A program made the translations under genes and the position numbers. Shown here piece after piece: positions 1-12,360 of a stretch of 64,000 nucleotides of DNA (positions within the stretch are counted from its first letter, which is position 1; each line of letters opens with the position of its first letter). Source of the DNA: Zingiber officinale. Lineage: Eukaryota > Streptophyta > Magnoliopsida > Zingiberales > Zingiberaceae. The notes beneath the pieces were generated by a model. The model was not told the origin of the DNA. It did no database searches and saw nothing but the letters and a program-made list of their open reading frames with translations. The DNA lies in the NCBI RefSeq assembly GCF_018446385.1, contig NC_055996.1, positions 131,488,532 to 131,552,531 on the forward strand, read 5' to 3'.

Positions 1-631
1 AGACAACAACCATTACAATACTATAGCACTCTTAAATTTAGCATTTGCTTTTTTTTTTTTTAGTATTGTAGGAATTAATTGATCAAATAAAGAGTCATTA
101 TCCTCTTATAATTATAACTAAGATAAATCATTTTTTTTATTGGGCTCCCATTAGATTTCCTTTTCTTTTACAAGTTTATTATTATTATATATATACATAA
201 TTTTCTTTATTATACATAATACTTTAACCATATTACACTATGTATCAATTATTTTATAACTCCAGAAGTGAGTTAATCAAAGTTAAAAATTCTATTCAAT
301 TAATTAGGTAAAGATGAAATAACGGTAAAGCACAACCTGTTTCTTTAAGATGAAATGATCCTAACTTTGATGAACTTACAATGCTTTAAAAAAAACAAGT
401 GCTAAATTTATGAGAGTTCTAAGATTACAAGGTTAGTCCTTGTGAGCAATTGATTAATAATTAAATCATGGGTTAAATCAAAATTTAATAAATTAATTTT
501 TTTATCTAATTAAATTGATCAACCTTTCCTAACAAATCGAACAAACAGCTGATAAAATATAAATTAAATCAATCAAAAATCAAATAATCGAACTTTCAAT
601 CAAATTATAACTCGAGTTGGAAGTAAAGATA
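1..631. other. AT-rich intergenic DNA
   Basis: AT-rich sequence with short homopolymer runs. I see no convincing gene, RNA gene or complete mobile element in it. Confidence 0.5.
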
Positions 632-1562
632 ATGTTGGTACAACGGTCGATAAGAGGAGGGTGAATTACTTATAAAAACAAAATAAAACTCCTTCCCATT
701 CTTTTAGCACAATTCTAATTAAGCAACAACAATAAATGAAATAACAACTTAAAAGAAAAAAATAAGTAAGAGACTAAGATTGTTACTTGGTTACAATTTA
801 GATGGTTGTTAATCCAAGGCGGTTGCAAAATTCTACTAAATGCGTCTCCTTTGATGAAGGCGGAGAAGTCGCTTATACTCTTTGAAAAGCTCAGAAAGTT
901 AATACAGGAGTTGTATTTTTTTCTAGGTATAGGGGCCTTTTTATAGCCCCTGAAAAAATTTCTCCGAGACTGAAATGTGTCTTCAATAGAGTGGAAGGCG
1001 CCTCCAGCGTGACAAATCCTATACGTGCGAAGATAAAGTTCATCTTCACAATGGTTACTGTTTGAAGGCGCCTTTAAGGGGTTGAAGGCGCATTCCATAG
1101 AAGCTCGAAGGCGCCTTCAAAGGTTGAAGGCGTCTTCTTCCTGAAAGGCCCAAGGGCGCCTTCAATGTCATTAAAAGCGCCTTCAGCAGCTGCTACCGAG
1201 CTCCAAACTTCTCATTTGGTTCTTCCACTGCTCCGCTCACTTGGATGATTTCGACCATCCGAAATAGGATTCACCTGAACTCATTTTTTGACTTTCTTCT
1301 CGAGCAGGCTTCCTCTCCAGTTTCTCATCCCTCAAACGTTGCGCACGTTCTTCTTGTCCACCAGTATATTCTTCCGCAGTACCTTGTTGCTTAGATGTAC
1401 CAAACCCATCAATTCTTTCCCCATGACATCTTTCTCGCTAGTTACATTTTCCGCTCGACTTTTTGTGTTCTTAAATTTCTACCTACTTAAACACAAGTAT
1501 TAAATACAATAGTACCTAATTGAGCTTAGTTTACCACATCAAAATTATGCGGGTACTTACAT
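632..1562 (-). mobile_element. Probable solo LTR of a copia-type retrotransposon
   Basis: Read on the minus strand the block ends in ...TTGTACCAACA, matching the LTR edge pattern of the copia-type LTRs near 28.3, 29.0 and 43.3 kb. It has the same layout: a 'gaggagggtgaat' edge and a GGCGCC-rich middle with several GAAGGCGCC repeats. No coding domain is attached, so it looks like a solo or relic LTR. The 1562 edge is approximate. Confidence 0.45.
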
Positions 1563-2974
1563 ATAAGTCACGAATTATGAAATTAGAGATTCTAATTTGA
1601 TCATGGTTGAATTCGTTTTAATCCGTTTAATCGAATTCAATTTTTTAAACCTAGACCGAATTTATTTGATTGAAATAATCAATATTTATAAAAGCATTAA
1701 TTTTTAAATTAATCAAATTCAACTTGATTCATTTAGTTAATTTAATTGACTTTTCATCACCCATAATTATATCTTTGAAATATAGAAATTCTAATTTGAA
1801 ATATCTTTTTAAGTCTATTAAGAGTATGCTTTAATGTAATATTAGCTATAATGAGAACAAATAATATTTAAAATATAGAGAAATAGTCCAAATGATGTAA
1901 AATTACTATGTACATATTTTACCAAATCATATTTGAAAATATTTTTATATTATGTAATCAAGCTAGCTTTGCTTTAATAAAACTTCACCTTAATAAAAAA
2001 AAAACTAGCTTTTCAATGCTTTGGAAAAAGCTTGAGTGCGTTTTCTATTATTATTTTTTGAAAAAAATATATTTATGAAAAATAGTGTTTGGTTTATATT
2101 TTTGATTTTTTTTTTAAATATAGATAGTATTTTTTTAAAAAAATAAAGAATATCTCAAAATCATTTTCTATTTTTTAGAAAATACATAATTTTCTAAAAA
2201 ATAAAAATAGAAAATTAGTAAACCAAATACACCCTTAGCTATTGGTGTCACGGGTAAGATTATTTCTTTATACATGAAATACATGTGTTTTCATGAGATT
2301 TATTTTATGATAAATCAAGTGAAAAAAATAAATTTCCCATAGTTATAAGATTGATATATATATTTTTAATAAAGTATTTAACTATTCAAATCAATTAGTT
2401 TTAAAGATAAACAATTCGATCCAATACCAATAAAATTTTTCATCGACGACCTATGGAGGTCTATCTAAGTGATCAGTATTACTATAAATATCTTTTCACT
2501 ATAAAAAATATAATACATAATAGATTCAATTCTTAAATATCTAGGTAACCGTTTAAATAGCTTAATCATTACATTATTATTATCCTAAGACTCATGAAAT
2601 TGATACAGCATTATATGTTAATTATTATTAGTTTTTAAATCAAATTTTAACTCAGCGGTATTTTTTGAAAATATGATTTTTTTTTTTTTTTTGCTAAATC
2701 TCAACTTCATGTACTTGTAAAAAAATATAGTTTTTAAAAATCTTATAGAATTTTTAGAATTTTCAAATTTAGATGATTAAGGGCATCCACAACGATGTTA
2801 ATGCCTGAGACATTAACGCCGACGTGGATAGCTTTTTTGGCACTGTGGTATTAACGCGTTCAAATCTTTGAACGTGTTAGTGCTACTGATTCATAAAAAA
2901 AATGTATTAACGCATTTGCACATTAAAGGCGTTGCAGATGCTCTAACAACTATAAGATTTTATAGATTTAAGTG
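1563..2974. other. AT-rich intergenic DNA
   Basis: Low-complexity AT-rich sequence with poly-T runs near 2674-2692. Nothing that supports a gene was found. Bases around 2775-2945 are more GC-balanced and contain two similar pieces around 'ttaacgc', perhaps a decayed short repeat. Confidence 0.45.
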
Positions 2975-4140
2975 ACGTTTGATTTAGAGGTTTGGGAATG
3001 AGGGAATGAATTCATTCCCAAGCTTTATGTTTGGTTGATGGGAATAGAATTAAGATTTTGGAATTAAACCTAAAAATTTAGGTGTGGATGAAACTCACCC
3101 TCTCCCTTGGGTTTTAATGGAATGGAAATAAAAATTAAATTTTGGACAAAAATATTCTTAGTATATTTGTTAATTTTTCTTTCATTTTACTCTTTCCTTG
3201 TTCTCTCTCACCACACTTTCTCTTTCCTCATTCTATCATCATATTTTCTCTCTCAACATATTTTCTCTCTTCTCATTCTCTCTCATCAGACATTCTCTAT
3301 CATTTTCTCTGTATTATCTCTTATCACACACACTCTCTCATTACTTTCTCTCTTTTCATTCTCTCCTCATTTTTTTATCATACTCTCTCTCTCCTCAATT
3401 TCTCTTACCATACTCTCTCTCTATATTTTATTTCATCATATTTTCTCTCTCTTCATTCTTTTTCATCACATTCTCTCTCATCATATATTCTCTATCATTT
3501 TCTCTATGTATTCTCTCTTATCACACACCTTCTCTCATTTTTTTCTCTTTATTTATTCTTTTCTATTTTTTATCATATTTTCTCTCTCCTCAATCTCTCT
3601 CACCATACTTCTCTCTATATTTTCTTTTATCACACTTCTCTTTCTTAATTCTTTTCCATTACACACTCTCTTTTCTCATTTTCTCCCATCACACTTTCTT
3701 ACTCTTTATTTTTTTCCATCATAATTTCTCTTTCATCACATTTTCTTATGATACTTTCTCTCCTCAATTTATCATTTTTTCTTATCACACTTTCTCTCTT
3801 CATTTTTTCTCATTATTCTTTCTCTCTCATCATATGTTTTCTCTTTTCAATATCTTCTATCACGCTCTCTCTCCTCATTTTCTCTCATCACACTTTTCTT
3901 CTCTTCATTTTTTTCCATCATACTTTTTCTCTCGTCACACTTTTTCTTTCATCATATATTTTTCTTACATCCAACTTTCTCTTACATCTAATTTTTTCTC
4001 TTATTTTCCTCCAAGAATAAAAAAAAATTTAGGTTAAATTTGATTAAAAATATTCAACTAGCCAAATATTATTTTTAAAGATAATAATCAAATTCATACT
4101 TATTCCCATTATCCTATGATACACATTCATATTTGAATTT
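2975..4140. repeat. MITE-like repeat with a long CT-rich (TCTCTCATCACA-type) core
   Basis: Bases about 3183-4012 are almost purely pyrimidine on the plus strand, built from variants of TCTCTCATCACACTTTC. A higher-order repeat of about 195 bp is visible: the motif CTCTATCATTTTCTCT near 3296 recurs near 3491 with the same downstream order. The flanks (GGGAATGAGGGAATGAATTC near 2996; TTATTCCCATTATCC near 4100) are partly inverse-complementary, so the tract may be the expanded core of a small transposon. Long open frames here are composition artefacts. It ends about 75 bp before the GMP synthase start codon. Confidence 0.5.
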
Positions 4141-4184
4141 ATAGGAGAAACTACACGTCATCTTATATGCTACATTCCTTCCTT

Positions 4185-4192
4185 AAACCCTA
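4185..4192 (+). promoter_or_regulatory. Telo-box (AAACCCTA) in the GMP synthase leader
   Basis: AAACCCTA lies 24 bp before the GMP synthase ATG. This motif is common in promoters and leaders of plant housekeeping genes. Its use here is inferred. Confidence 0.45.
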
Positions 4193-4215
4193 GCTCTCTA
4201 GCCGCCACCGGAGAC

Positions 4216-6424
4216 ATGGACCCTGCCGTCAAATCCAACGCCTCCAACGGCAACGGCGTAGCGCGCGGCACCTCCAATCTCGTCCTCATCCTCGACTATG
4301 GCTCCCAGTACACCCACCTCATCACCCGCCGGATCCGGCAGCTCTCCGTCCTCTCCCTCTGCGTCTCCGGAACCAACTCCCTCGACTCCATCGCTAAGCT
4401 CAACCCCAGCGTCGTAATACTCTCCGGCGGGCCCCATTCCGTCCACTCTCCCGGTGCTCCCTCGTTTCCCGACGGCTTCCTCGAGTACGCCGAGGAGAAC
4501 GGCGTCTTCGTGCTCGGCATCTGCTACGGGATGCAGCTAATCGTGCAGAAGCTGGGAGGAGTCGTCGACGTCGGGGAGAAGCAGGAGTATGGGAAGATGG
4601 AGATCGTCGTGGAGGGTGAGTGCGGGCTTTATGGGGCGGAGGCCGCTGGCTGGCATCAGGTTGTGTGGATGAGCCACGGAGATGAGGCGGTGAAGCTGCC
4701 TGAGGGTTTCACGGTGGTCGCCAGGAGTCTGCAGGGATCAGTGGCCGCCATTGAGAACAGATCAAGAAGGCTCTATGGTCTCCAGTACCATCCAGAGGTA
4801 ACGTTTCTTTGAATTTTTTTTTCCTGTCTGGTCTATTTGCCGATTGTCAAGGCATCTTTTTTTTTTTCTTCTTCTTCTCATAATTCAGTGAAAAGAGATT
4901 CATTCTAGTGTGCTATCAAACGTCCAATTTCAAGACCCAAACTTTAGATCCTGCCATTACTCGCCACCAAATTGACAATTTCTGTTGATTTATAAATAAT
5001 CTGCCTTTAGAGGTTTAACATTCATATATTCTTGTCATTTTCTTTGGATCTGATAGGTCACACATTCTCCTCAAGGAATGGAGACACTCCGACATTTTCT
5101 CTTGGACGTTTGTGGGATATCTGCTGATTGGAAGATGCAAGACGTACTCGAAGAAGAAGTTAAGGTTATCAAAGGTATGGTAGGGCCTGATGAGCATGTG
5201 ATTTGTGCATTATCTGGAGGAGTTGATTCCACTGTTGCTGCCACTCTTGTTCACAAGGCAATTGGAGATAGGCTTCATTGCGTTTTTGTTGACAATGGAT
5301 TATTGAGGTTAATTACACTCCTTTCTTAGTATGTTGCGGGATGAAAAAGCTTGATGTCATTGCATCTGTTTGATACAATAAACCTTGCCTGCTATAGGTA
5401 CAAGGAAAGGGAAAGAGTCATGTCGACCTTTGAAAGCGAGCTGCATTTACCAGTTACTTGTGTAGATGCTTCTGAGCAGTTTCTGAATAAGCTAAAAGGT
5501 GTTAAAGACCCCGAGATGAAGAGAAAAATTATCGGTCACGAGTTCATATGCATTTTTGATGAATTTGCTATAGAACTAGAGAAAAAATTGGGGAAAAAAC
5601 CTACTTTCTTGGTCCAGGGGACTCTCTATCCGGATGTAATAGAGTCTTGTCCACCTCCCGGAAGTGGAATGACTCACTCTCACACAATCAAGAGCCATCA
5701 CAATGTCGGAGGGCTTCCGAAGGACATGAAGCTAAAGCTTATTGAACCACTAAAGTTCTTGTTTAAAGATGAGGTATGATGATATCCAGTTACATGACAT
5801 TTTGCTACACTGAATGATTCTAACATGCCAAGTGCTTGTAAGGTACGAAAACTTGGACGCATTTTGAATGTTCCTGAATCATTTCTAAAGAGACACCCAT
5901 TCCCTGGACCCGGCCTCGCTGTCCGTGTGCTTGGTGATGTAACTGAAGGAAATGCTTTGGAGATTCTTCGGCAGGTTTGCTTGATTGATGTCTTCTTACT
6001 GAACTTTGTTTGCCCTCTCTTATAGCATATTTTCTAGGTGGATGAGATTTTTATCCAGTCAATCAAAGAAGCTGGCCTCTATGATTCCATATGGCAAGCT
6101 TTTGCTGTTTTTCTCCCAGTGCAATCAGTGGGTGTTCAAGGAGATCAGAGGACACATTCTCATGTCGTGGTACTTCGGGCAATTACAAGTGAGGATGGAA
6201 TGACCGCAGACTGGTTAGTTCAACAACATGATGATTCTTGAAGTAATAGTGATTTGTTGTTGCACAATTGTTAAACAATTTTTTTTTGAAATCCTGTCAG
6301 GTATTACTTCGATCATAAATTCCTCATCGACGTGGTTCGAAAGATATGCAACAATGTCCGTGGCGTCAATCGAGTGTGTCAAGACATAACATCGAAACCA
6401 CCTGCAACTGTGGAATGGGAATGA
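4216..6424 (+). CDS. GMPS: GMP synthase (glutamine-hydrolysing), six exons
   Basis: Makes GMP from XMP, glutamine and ATP, the last step of guanylate synthesis; the plant enzyme is thought to be cytosolic. Exons: 4216-4797, 5057-5307, 5398-5773, 5843-5974, 6038-6213, 6301-6424; all introns are GT-AG and the sum (1641 nt) encodes 546 residues, close to known plant GMPS lengths. The N-terminal class I glutamine amidotransferase domain shows [16 protein letters not shown], the nucleophile motif GICYGMQL and the LQYHPE histidine. The ATP-pyrophosphatase domain has the P-loop [12 protein letters not shown]. The C-terminal dimerisation domain has [17 protein letters not shown] and ends TVEWE, as in the family. 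Exon 1 is very GC-rich and the later exons are not. The start is the first ATG after a short leader with a telo-box. Confidence 0.95.
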
Positions 6425-7125
6425 GTTGGAACACAGATGAAGATCATCGGCTTGTTAGTTATTCTGCGCCAGTGGCTCCAACCGTTATTTGTGAAGATCG
6501 TCTTTTGTATCAGCGTTATTTTTATAATTTAGCTTAAATGTTAAATATCAAATGAATATCATATATATCATATAAAGTGTATGTCATATTTTCAAAAAAA
6601 CATGATTAAAATTTTTGAGTTAATGAATACAATTTTATGAATTATTTGTGTTTTTGTTTGGCTCAATATTTAGTTAAATTTGTTTTAAAATATTAAATAA
6701 ATATAAATTAGTTAATTTGTCATTAAACATTCCTTTTGTCTTAAAACATATTTTTATTATTTGAGTATGATGCTAAAATCTATTAGTGTTCAGTGCAAAA
6801 ACGAAGCATTTTTTAAAGTCAGCAAATAGAATTAACTTGGTATACTGCTTTTATTTTATATTATTATTATTATTAAATATTGTGGCATTTTTTTTCAGAA
6901 AAAATAAAATACAATAAGAGCCCATAGGACAGAAACAAATTATATTTGTACTGTTAAAGTTTGTCTGAATTATACATGAAAAAAATATTCAATTATAATG
7001 AATTAAGTGAACTCAATGGAATGAATTTAATTTATCATTTAAAAAATGAATTTGTATGTTTGAGATAAATTTTGCTTCTAAATTTTATTATATATTAAAA
7101 TCATAAGATTAAAAAATTTTTTTTA

Positions 7126-7171
<46 letters not shown>

Positions 7172-8194
7172 ATTAGAAAAATAATAAATTGAACCCTATA
7201 TATTTGAAGCAGATGTATAGCAATATTTATTTATTTCCACATGAATTGATATGAATCAATAATAATATTGTTTATCAAATATTCAATCACGTATATATCT
7301 CTAAGTTATAATGTATAACAAGATTCTAAGGATACGTTTAGTTTAAGTTATTATGTATAATTTTTATTATATTATTAATTACTAGATAATCATATAATCA
7401 AAATTAAAAGAAATAAAATATAACTAAATATTTTTTTTCAACTTAAATAATACAACAAAAATTTATTTATTTGAAGGTGTTAATGAATAACCTAGTTTAA
7501 TATTTTATTGTATTATTCTGAATTACAAAACACTTTTTTTTATTTTTTTTATATTTTTAATTTTTTAAAAGTTTTTTATTTTTTTTTATGTTTTTAGTTT
7601 TTCAATTTTTTTTTCTTTTTTTCTGTGTTTTTCTTTTTTGTTCATATTTTTTTCTTATCGGAGGATATTTTTGATAAAAAAAATTCGTTAACCCCAGAAT
7701 CAAGAAAATCTCAATATTCATAGGTTTTCTGATTTCAAATTACATGAGCAGGGATCCTCTGGTCCACTTTTAACGGACTAGACTCTGGTCCATTATACTG
7801 ATTGGAGGGATTGAATGATCCCCACCTGTTAACGTTTACCATTGAATATCTTCAATCACTGCCCTTGATCCAACGACGGATCAAGGTAGACGAGACCAAA
7901 GGATCTCGCCTGGGATTGCAATTATGAGATCGATTTATAGTTATCTGTAAAATTATTAGAGGGTAAGAAGAATTTTTTTTCCAAAGACATAGTGATAAAA
8001 TAACACAAGACTTAGTTAAAGGAGGGGAAATAGATCTCTACACCTCTATGAAATGACTACATTTGCTATCTCTTCGCTTTGCTGTAATTTTTTTTTTTTT
8101 TTTAATTTGCAAAGTCTAAAACAGTGAAGTGCAGACAGATGAAGTACAAATTGAAGAAACCACAAGCTAAGAAGTTCAACTCATAACACCGCAC
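6425..8194. other. AT-rich intergenic DNA with an (AT)n microsatellite
   Basis: 3' flank of GMPS and downstream flank of the small peptide gene. It holds a pure (AT)n run at about 7127-7166 and T-rich stretches near 7530-7660. Apart from the possible MITE at about 7748-7918, nothing is recognisable. Confidence 0.6.
7748..7918. mobile_element. Possible short MITE
   Basis: Ends are imperfect inverted repeats: GGGATCCTCTGGTCC on the left and the complement of GACCAAAGGATCTC on the right, about 14 of 20 positions matching. The piece is more GC-balanced than its surroundings. No clear target-site duplication was found, so family and limits are uncertain. Confidence 0.3.
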
Positions 8195-8416
8195 TTACTT
8201 GTTGTGTGTTGGGTTTGAGTTTGATGGCGGAATCCTCCTAAAACTCACCCTTGCTTGCCTTCCCCGGTTCACTGTCCGGTCTACTTTCACGGCGACAGAT
8301 TCTTCTCCGGCCGACAGCAGCTCCCTTGTTTGACCGAAGTTACAGACGGAAAGAAGCCATACCATCAGTAACAGCAGTGCAGATGACAAACGCTTGAGCT
8401 TCTCCATCAGTTTCAT
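8195..8416 (-). CDS. Small secreted signalling-peptide precursor (IDA-like or CLE-like)
   Basis: A 73-residue intronless frame with a basic start and hydrophobic signal peptide (about residues 1-29, core LSSALLLLMVWLLSV), a variable middle, and a proline/histidine/asparagine motif at the extreme C-terminus, RRIPPSNSNPTHNK. This is the layout of plant apoplastic peptide hormone precursors. Without gaps, RIPPSNSNPTHN matches the IDA/IDL core PIPPSAPSKRHN at I, P, P, S, H and N. With one gap it also resembles CLE peptides (RxVPxGPNPLHN). Both classes are ligands of leucine-rich-repeat receptor kinases. The leader upstream on the minus strand is a GA/GGA-rich run (8417-8455). The class assignment is inference; a secreted peptide seems more certain than the family. 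Confidence 0.55.
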   Translation of the reverse strand: MKLMEKLKRLSSALLLLMVWLLSVCNFGQTRELLSAGEESVAVKVDRTVNRGRQARVSFRRIPPSNSNPTHNK

Positions 8417-9108
8417 CCTCCTCCTCCTCCTCCTCCTCTTTCTCTCTCTCTTGAAAACTAATGAGGTGCTTTAGGTGTTTAAATCATTGGATTCTCCTGT
8501 GTGTTTCCTGCAATTGTTTATTTTCCTCTGGTTTGAAAACATGTGATTAATCTTTGACTACTGGAAAATAATCTTGTAATTAAGTCAGTCTCTGACCTTC
8601 TCCACCTTCTGTTCTTCATTTGCTGACTAAGGATTACTATTTTACTACAACTTAAACTTGATGGTGTCTATAGAACATGGTTCTTCAGTAAAGTTTATTG
8701 ATTCAAGAAGTATAATTATATATATATATAGATATATATTGTTGTAAAAGAAAATTACAGGAATAATTTAGAAGGGTTTAGTTTACGAATCTCACAAGCT
8801 ACTGGTATCGAATGTTTATCGTATCTCACAACATACAAATTTAAATGGGCATTAAACTTAAGCAGCTAAATACATCAGGAAAAAAAATAAGTGTGGATCT
8901 AGAACATCGAGATCTCTGTCTCTTCCATGAATATCCCTATCACCTTACCGTTTTCCACACTGCCATTGTAGTCAAGAACACAGGAAAACCTTCGGGGCTA
9001 CGCCGATTGCACTGTGGATCATTCACTGCTGTGTTTTTAATTTGTTGCATTGCGAGCTTCTTCGATTAATCCTTACGTGAATCTCTCTCGCCAAGCTTCA
9101 TTGCGATC
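8417..9108. other. Intergenic region between two minus-strand genes
   Basis: Holds the GA-rich leader and likely promoter of the small peptide gene and the 3' flank of the receptor kinase. A short TA repeat lies near 8719-8740. No further gene is supported. Confidence 0.5.
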
Positions 9109-11071
9109 TCAGTTGATGTCGATGGCTGCGTGATCTCCACTTGATGCTTCCTTCAGCGCTTCAATCCTGTCCAGAGCTTCTTCTAGCTCGCACCGCTTCT
9201 CGTCATCTTCCTCGCAGCAATCTAATCCGATCTGCAGCAACTCGATCAGCGCTTCCTTCGTCGTCGCCTCCGGCGTTGGATTTACCTCTCCGTCGAGCAC
9301 CTTGCTCGCCCATTCCTCTCTGGGGACGGAGTTCACCAGGGCCGGCAAGTCTGTCCCTCCCTTCTCCGTGGCGGGCACTTTCCCTGTCAGGATCTCGAGT
9401 ATGAGCACGCCCAAGCTCCAGACGTCGCTCTTCTTGCACGTCCTCTCTTGTTTCTTATACTCGGGGCACTTGAACGCCGCCATGAATTGGGCGGCGTGCG
9501 CCGGGTTCATCACCGGAATCAGGGCGAAGTCGGTGAGCAGTGGCTGGAGAGAGTCATTGAGGAGGACGTTGGTGGACTTGAGGTGGCCGTGGGGCACGCT
9601 TAGCATCTGCAGCTCTTCGTACAGGTAGTTTAACCCTTTGGCTACTCCTTTCACAATCTTCAATCGAGTAAACCAGTCAACCGATGCTTTCAGTCGAGAA
9701 CCGTGGAGGAGATCAGCCAAGCTCCGTTTGACGGCATAGCCAGTGACCAACAGCTTCTCATCTTTCCTGTAATAGTAAGCTACCAATGGCAGCAGATTTG
9801 GGTGGGACAATCTTCCTAAACGTCTCATATGCTCGTCGAAGTCCTCCTTCCCTACTCTGTTCATGTTCCTAAACCTTTTGACCACCATGGCCGTGCCGTT
9901 CGGCAAGGCGGCCTTGTAGGCGGTGACGAAGTTGCCGGTGGCCAACACCTCTGCAGAGGACTTGAGCAGGTCTCGCAGGTCGAACTTCCCTATGCCTTCT
10001 TTCACGAAGATCAACCTTCCTTGGTCGGTCTCCTTTGTGGACTTCTTGCTAGTGGTGCTCCCGCCGCCGGAGCGCGTCGTTCCCTCCTCCATCATTTCTT
10101 CCTTAGTTGGCGCGGGCTTGGAGTTCTTTACCGCAACATTTTTCACCGGAGGCCGGCGACGAGTCGAGAGTATGATGGCGATAATGGCTAGAACTAGACT
10201 GAGGACTACCATCGACGACATGTGAAGAAGGGGCTGGTTGGTTGATGGAGATGATGGCGAAGATGACGACGACGATGACGACGACAATGAACATGAAACT
10301 TGAAGAGGTTTGCCGCATAAGCCTTCGTTACCTGTGATAAAATCGCCACAGAATTAAAATACAACAGAAATTTTCAAGACTAGTACAATTTAAGGTTTTT
10401 AGAAGAGGATAACCTGAAAAGAGACTAGCGTCCATATTGCTGATGCCCGCCGGGACGCTTCCCTCCAAGTTATTGTTGGACAAGTTCACCATCTTCAACT
10501 CGTTCGACCGGAACTGTGGGATCGCGCCGCCGAACCGGTTGCCGTCCAGCCCTAGCTCAAGCAGCCTCGGCAGAGCGGCGACAGAGGCCGGAATCGCGCC
10601 CGTGAATTGGTTGTTGGACAGGTACAGCTTCTTCAACCAACTCATGCCGGCGAACGACGCGTCGGGAAGCTCGCCGGAGAACTTGTTCCTCGACAGGTAC
10701 ACGGCTTTTAGGCTTGTGAGCTTCCCGAACTCCGGCATTGTCCCGGCGAAGCCGTTGTTTATGATGCTGAAGGAGCGGAGCTGAGGCAGGGCCGCGAGGG
10801 GACCGACGTCGATCACGCCGGCGAGGTTCATGTTCTCGAGCCGAAGCCCGTCGACGCTGCCTTCATTGTCGCAGATGACGCCGGCCCACTTGGTCACGTG
10901 GCCGGAGCAAGGGTCGGTGTCGGGGATCCAGCTGCTGAGGGAGCCGGAGTTGTCGATGATCGTGGCCTTGAAGGCGAAGAGGACGTCTGCGTCGGGGGAA
11001 GTGAGGGAGCGTCGGGCGAGGAGGAGGAGGAGGACGACAACGAGGAGCGGGAGCGGCCGCCGACCATCCAT
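9109..11071 (-). CDS. LRR receptor-like kinase of the pollen receptor kinase (PRK) type, degenerate kinase
   Basis: Exons 11071-10414 and 10331-9109, one GT-AG intron, 626 residues, typical for LRR-III/PRK proteins. The start at 11071 has a strong ACCATGG context and opens directly into the signal peptide; an in-frame ATG at 11344 would add a low-complexity arginine/threonine-rich leader and is less likely. Order: signal peptide, an LRRNT-like region (ALFKATI-type segment, DPCSGHVTKWAGVIC), five to six leucine-rich repeats, the GNEGLCGKPL motif formed exactly across the splice junction, a serine run, one membrane segment, a basic stop-transfer sequence, then the kinase domain. The ATP lysine is present (VVKRF), but the glycine loop is degraded (ATGNFVTAYK), HRD is HGH, and DFG is DFA, so it is probably a pseudokinase. 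In Arabidopsis such PRKs act at the pollen-tube membrane with ROP-GEFs; pollen expression here is inferred. Confidence 0.9.
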
Positions 11072-12351
11072 GGTGCTCGGCGACCGTCCGAGTGGGGCGC
11101 GCGAGCAGCGGGAACGAGACGCGATTGATTGGGGAGGTGTTCGTCGAGAGAGATTTGAGGAGGGGTGGGGAGCTTTGAGGGGGAGGCGTTTTTTGAGGTG
11201 ATGGTGACGCCGAAGGAGACGGTGGAAGGCCGAGAATAGGAGAGCGAGTGATGGTGGCCACCGGCGAGTTGACCGAGTCGTCGTCGCCGCTGGACGAGTC
11301 GTGGTAGGCGCGTCGTACGTTGTTGTTCGCGACGACCGTTTCACAGAAATGAAAGGGCTTCCCTTAATCTGGTATTTATAATTATGATTAACAAATTTCT
11401 CATTCGTTAATTAATTATAATTCTTTGTCATTATTTTGATTTTCATGCAATCCGCCCGTTTATTAATTATCCTCTGAAGTAAACAGAGCCGAAGTAGTGG
11501 GTTTTTCACTTCCCTACAAATAATTTGAAAAATAACATACAATTTAATTAATATTATTGCCAATTTTTATAAGTCATCTTCTAGTATTGCACTATTGCCC
11601 TAGCCGCCGAACCACCTAACTGAGTTCCGGTCGAACAGGCGAAGTGGCGAACGCCGACTCACGGAGCCCACCGGCATTGGACAACGTCTGATCTCCTCCA
11701 CCTCACCTTACGCACGGCCACGGCGCCGTCTGACGTCGTCGTCATCACCTAACTCACGCCGCTGATCCTGCACGTCATCGATCGTGCAGTCGTCCACGCG
11801 CAGACTTCCTCCTACTCCTCCTCCTCTCCCGCCGCCGGTCCTCACATCCGTAACCTACAATTTACTAGGTCCACGTCCATCCCTGTTTTATGATTTTTTC
11901 CAGAATCGTATTCCTCATTTACATATTTAGTGAAACACATAAAAGGACTTGCTTGTTCCTTTTTATTGTATCTCTAAGCTTCCTTTCTATGTGCAATGGT
12001 CTGTTAAAGCTTTATTATAGTTATTTCTGTTTCTTGGTTTAAGAGGCTGCTGCACCAAGGGATTTTCTCTTTCTACTTAGCTCTTGATTAAGATGTGTAA
12101 TGCATGTTAGATTTTTGAGTTTCCTTTTGTATTTGAAATCCATCCAATTTATTTTTTTTAGTGATGCAAGGTATAACTTCTTGTTAATTTTCTATTTTTG
12201 TCGGTCATTCCAGTTGAATGCATATCATTCTTAGCAATTTGATGCATAAGATGTTTGATTTGGGGCTTGTGTTAAGAGTTTTTAACTCATATTCTTTTGT
12301 AATTTGCTTTTAGAAACACTAAGTATCTTGTGAAATTGAAACTTGTGATAT
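11072..12351. other. Shared upstream region of the receptor kinase and COX16
   Basis: The receptor kinase leader lies next to 11071. A GC-rich island at about 11590-11880 looks like an untranslated first exon of the plus-strand COX16 gene, with a possible donor in ATCC|GTAACC near 11849. The remaining sequence to 12351 is T-rich and intron-like. No open coding region was found. The non-coding exon is an inference. Confidence 0.4.
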
Positions 12352-12360
12352 TTCTTTATG

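Noticed and set aside
3107-4037. Several long overlapping open frames on the plus strand upstream of GMPS
   Set aside because: They come from the pyrimidine-rich repeat, which rarely contains stop codons; the products are Ser/Phe/Leu low-complexity strings in all frames.
9141-11201. Plus-strand open frames opposite the receptor kinase
   Set aside because: GC-rich antisense shadows of a well-supported minus-strand gene.
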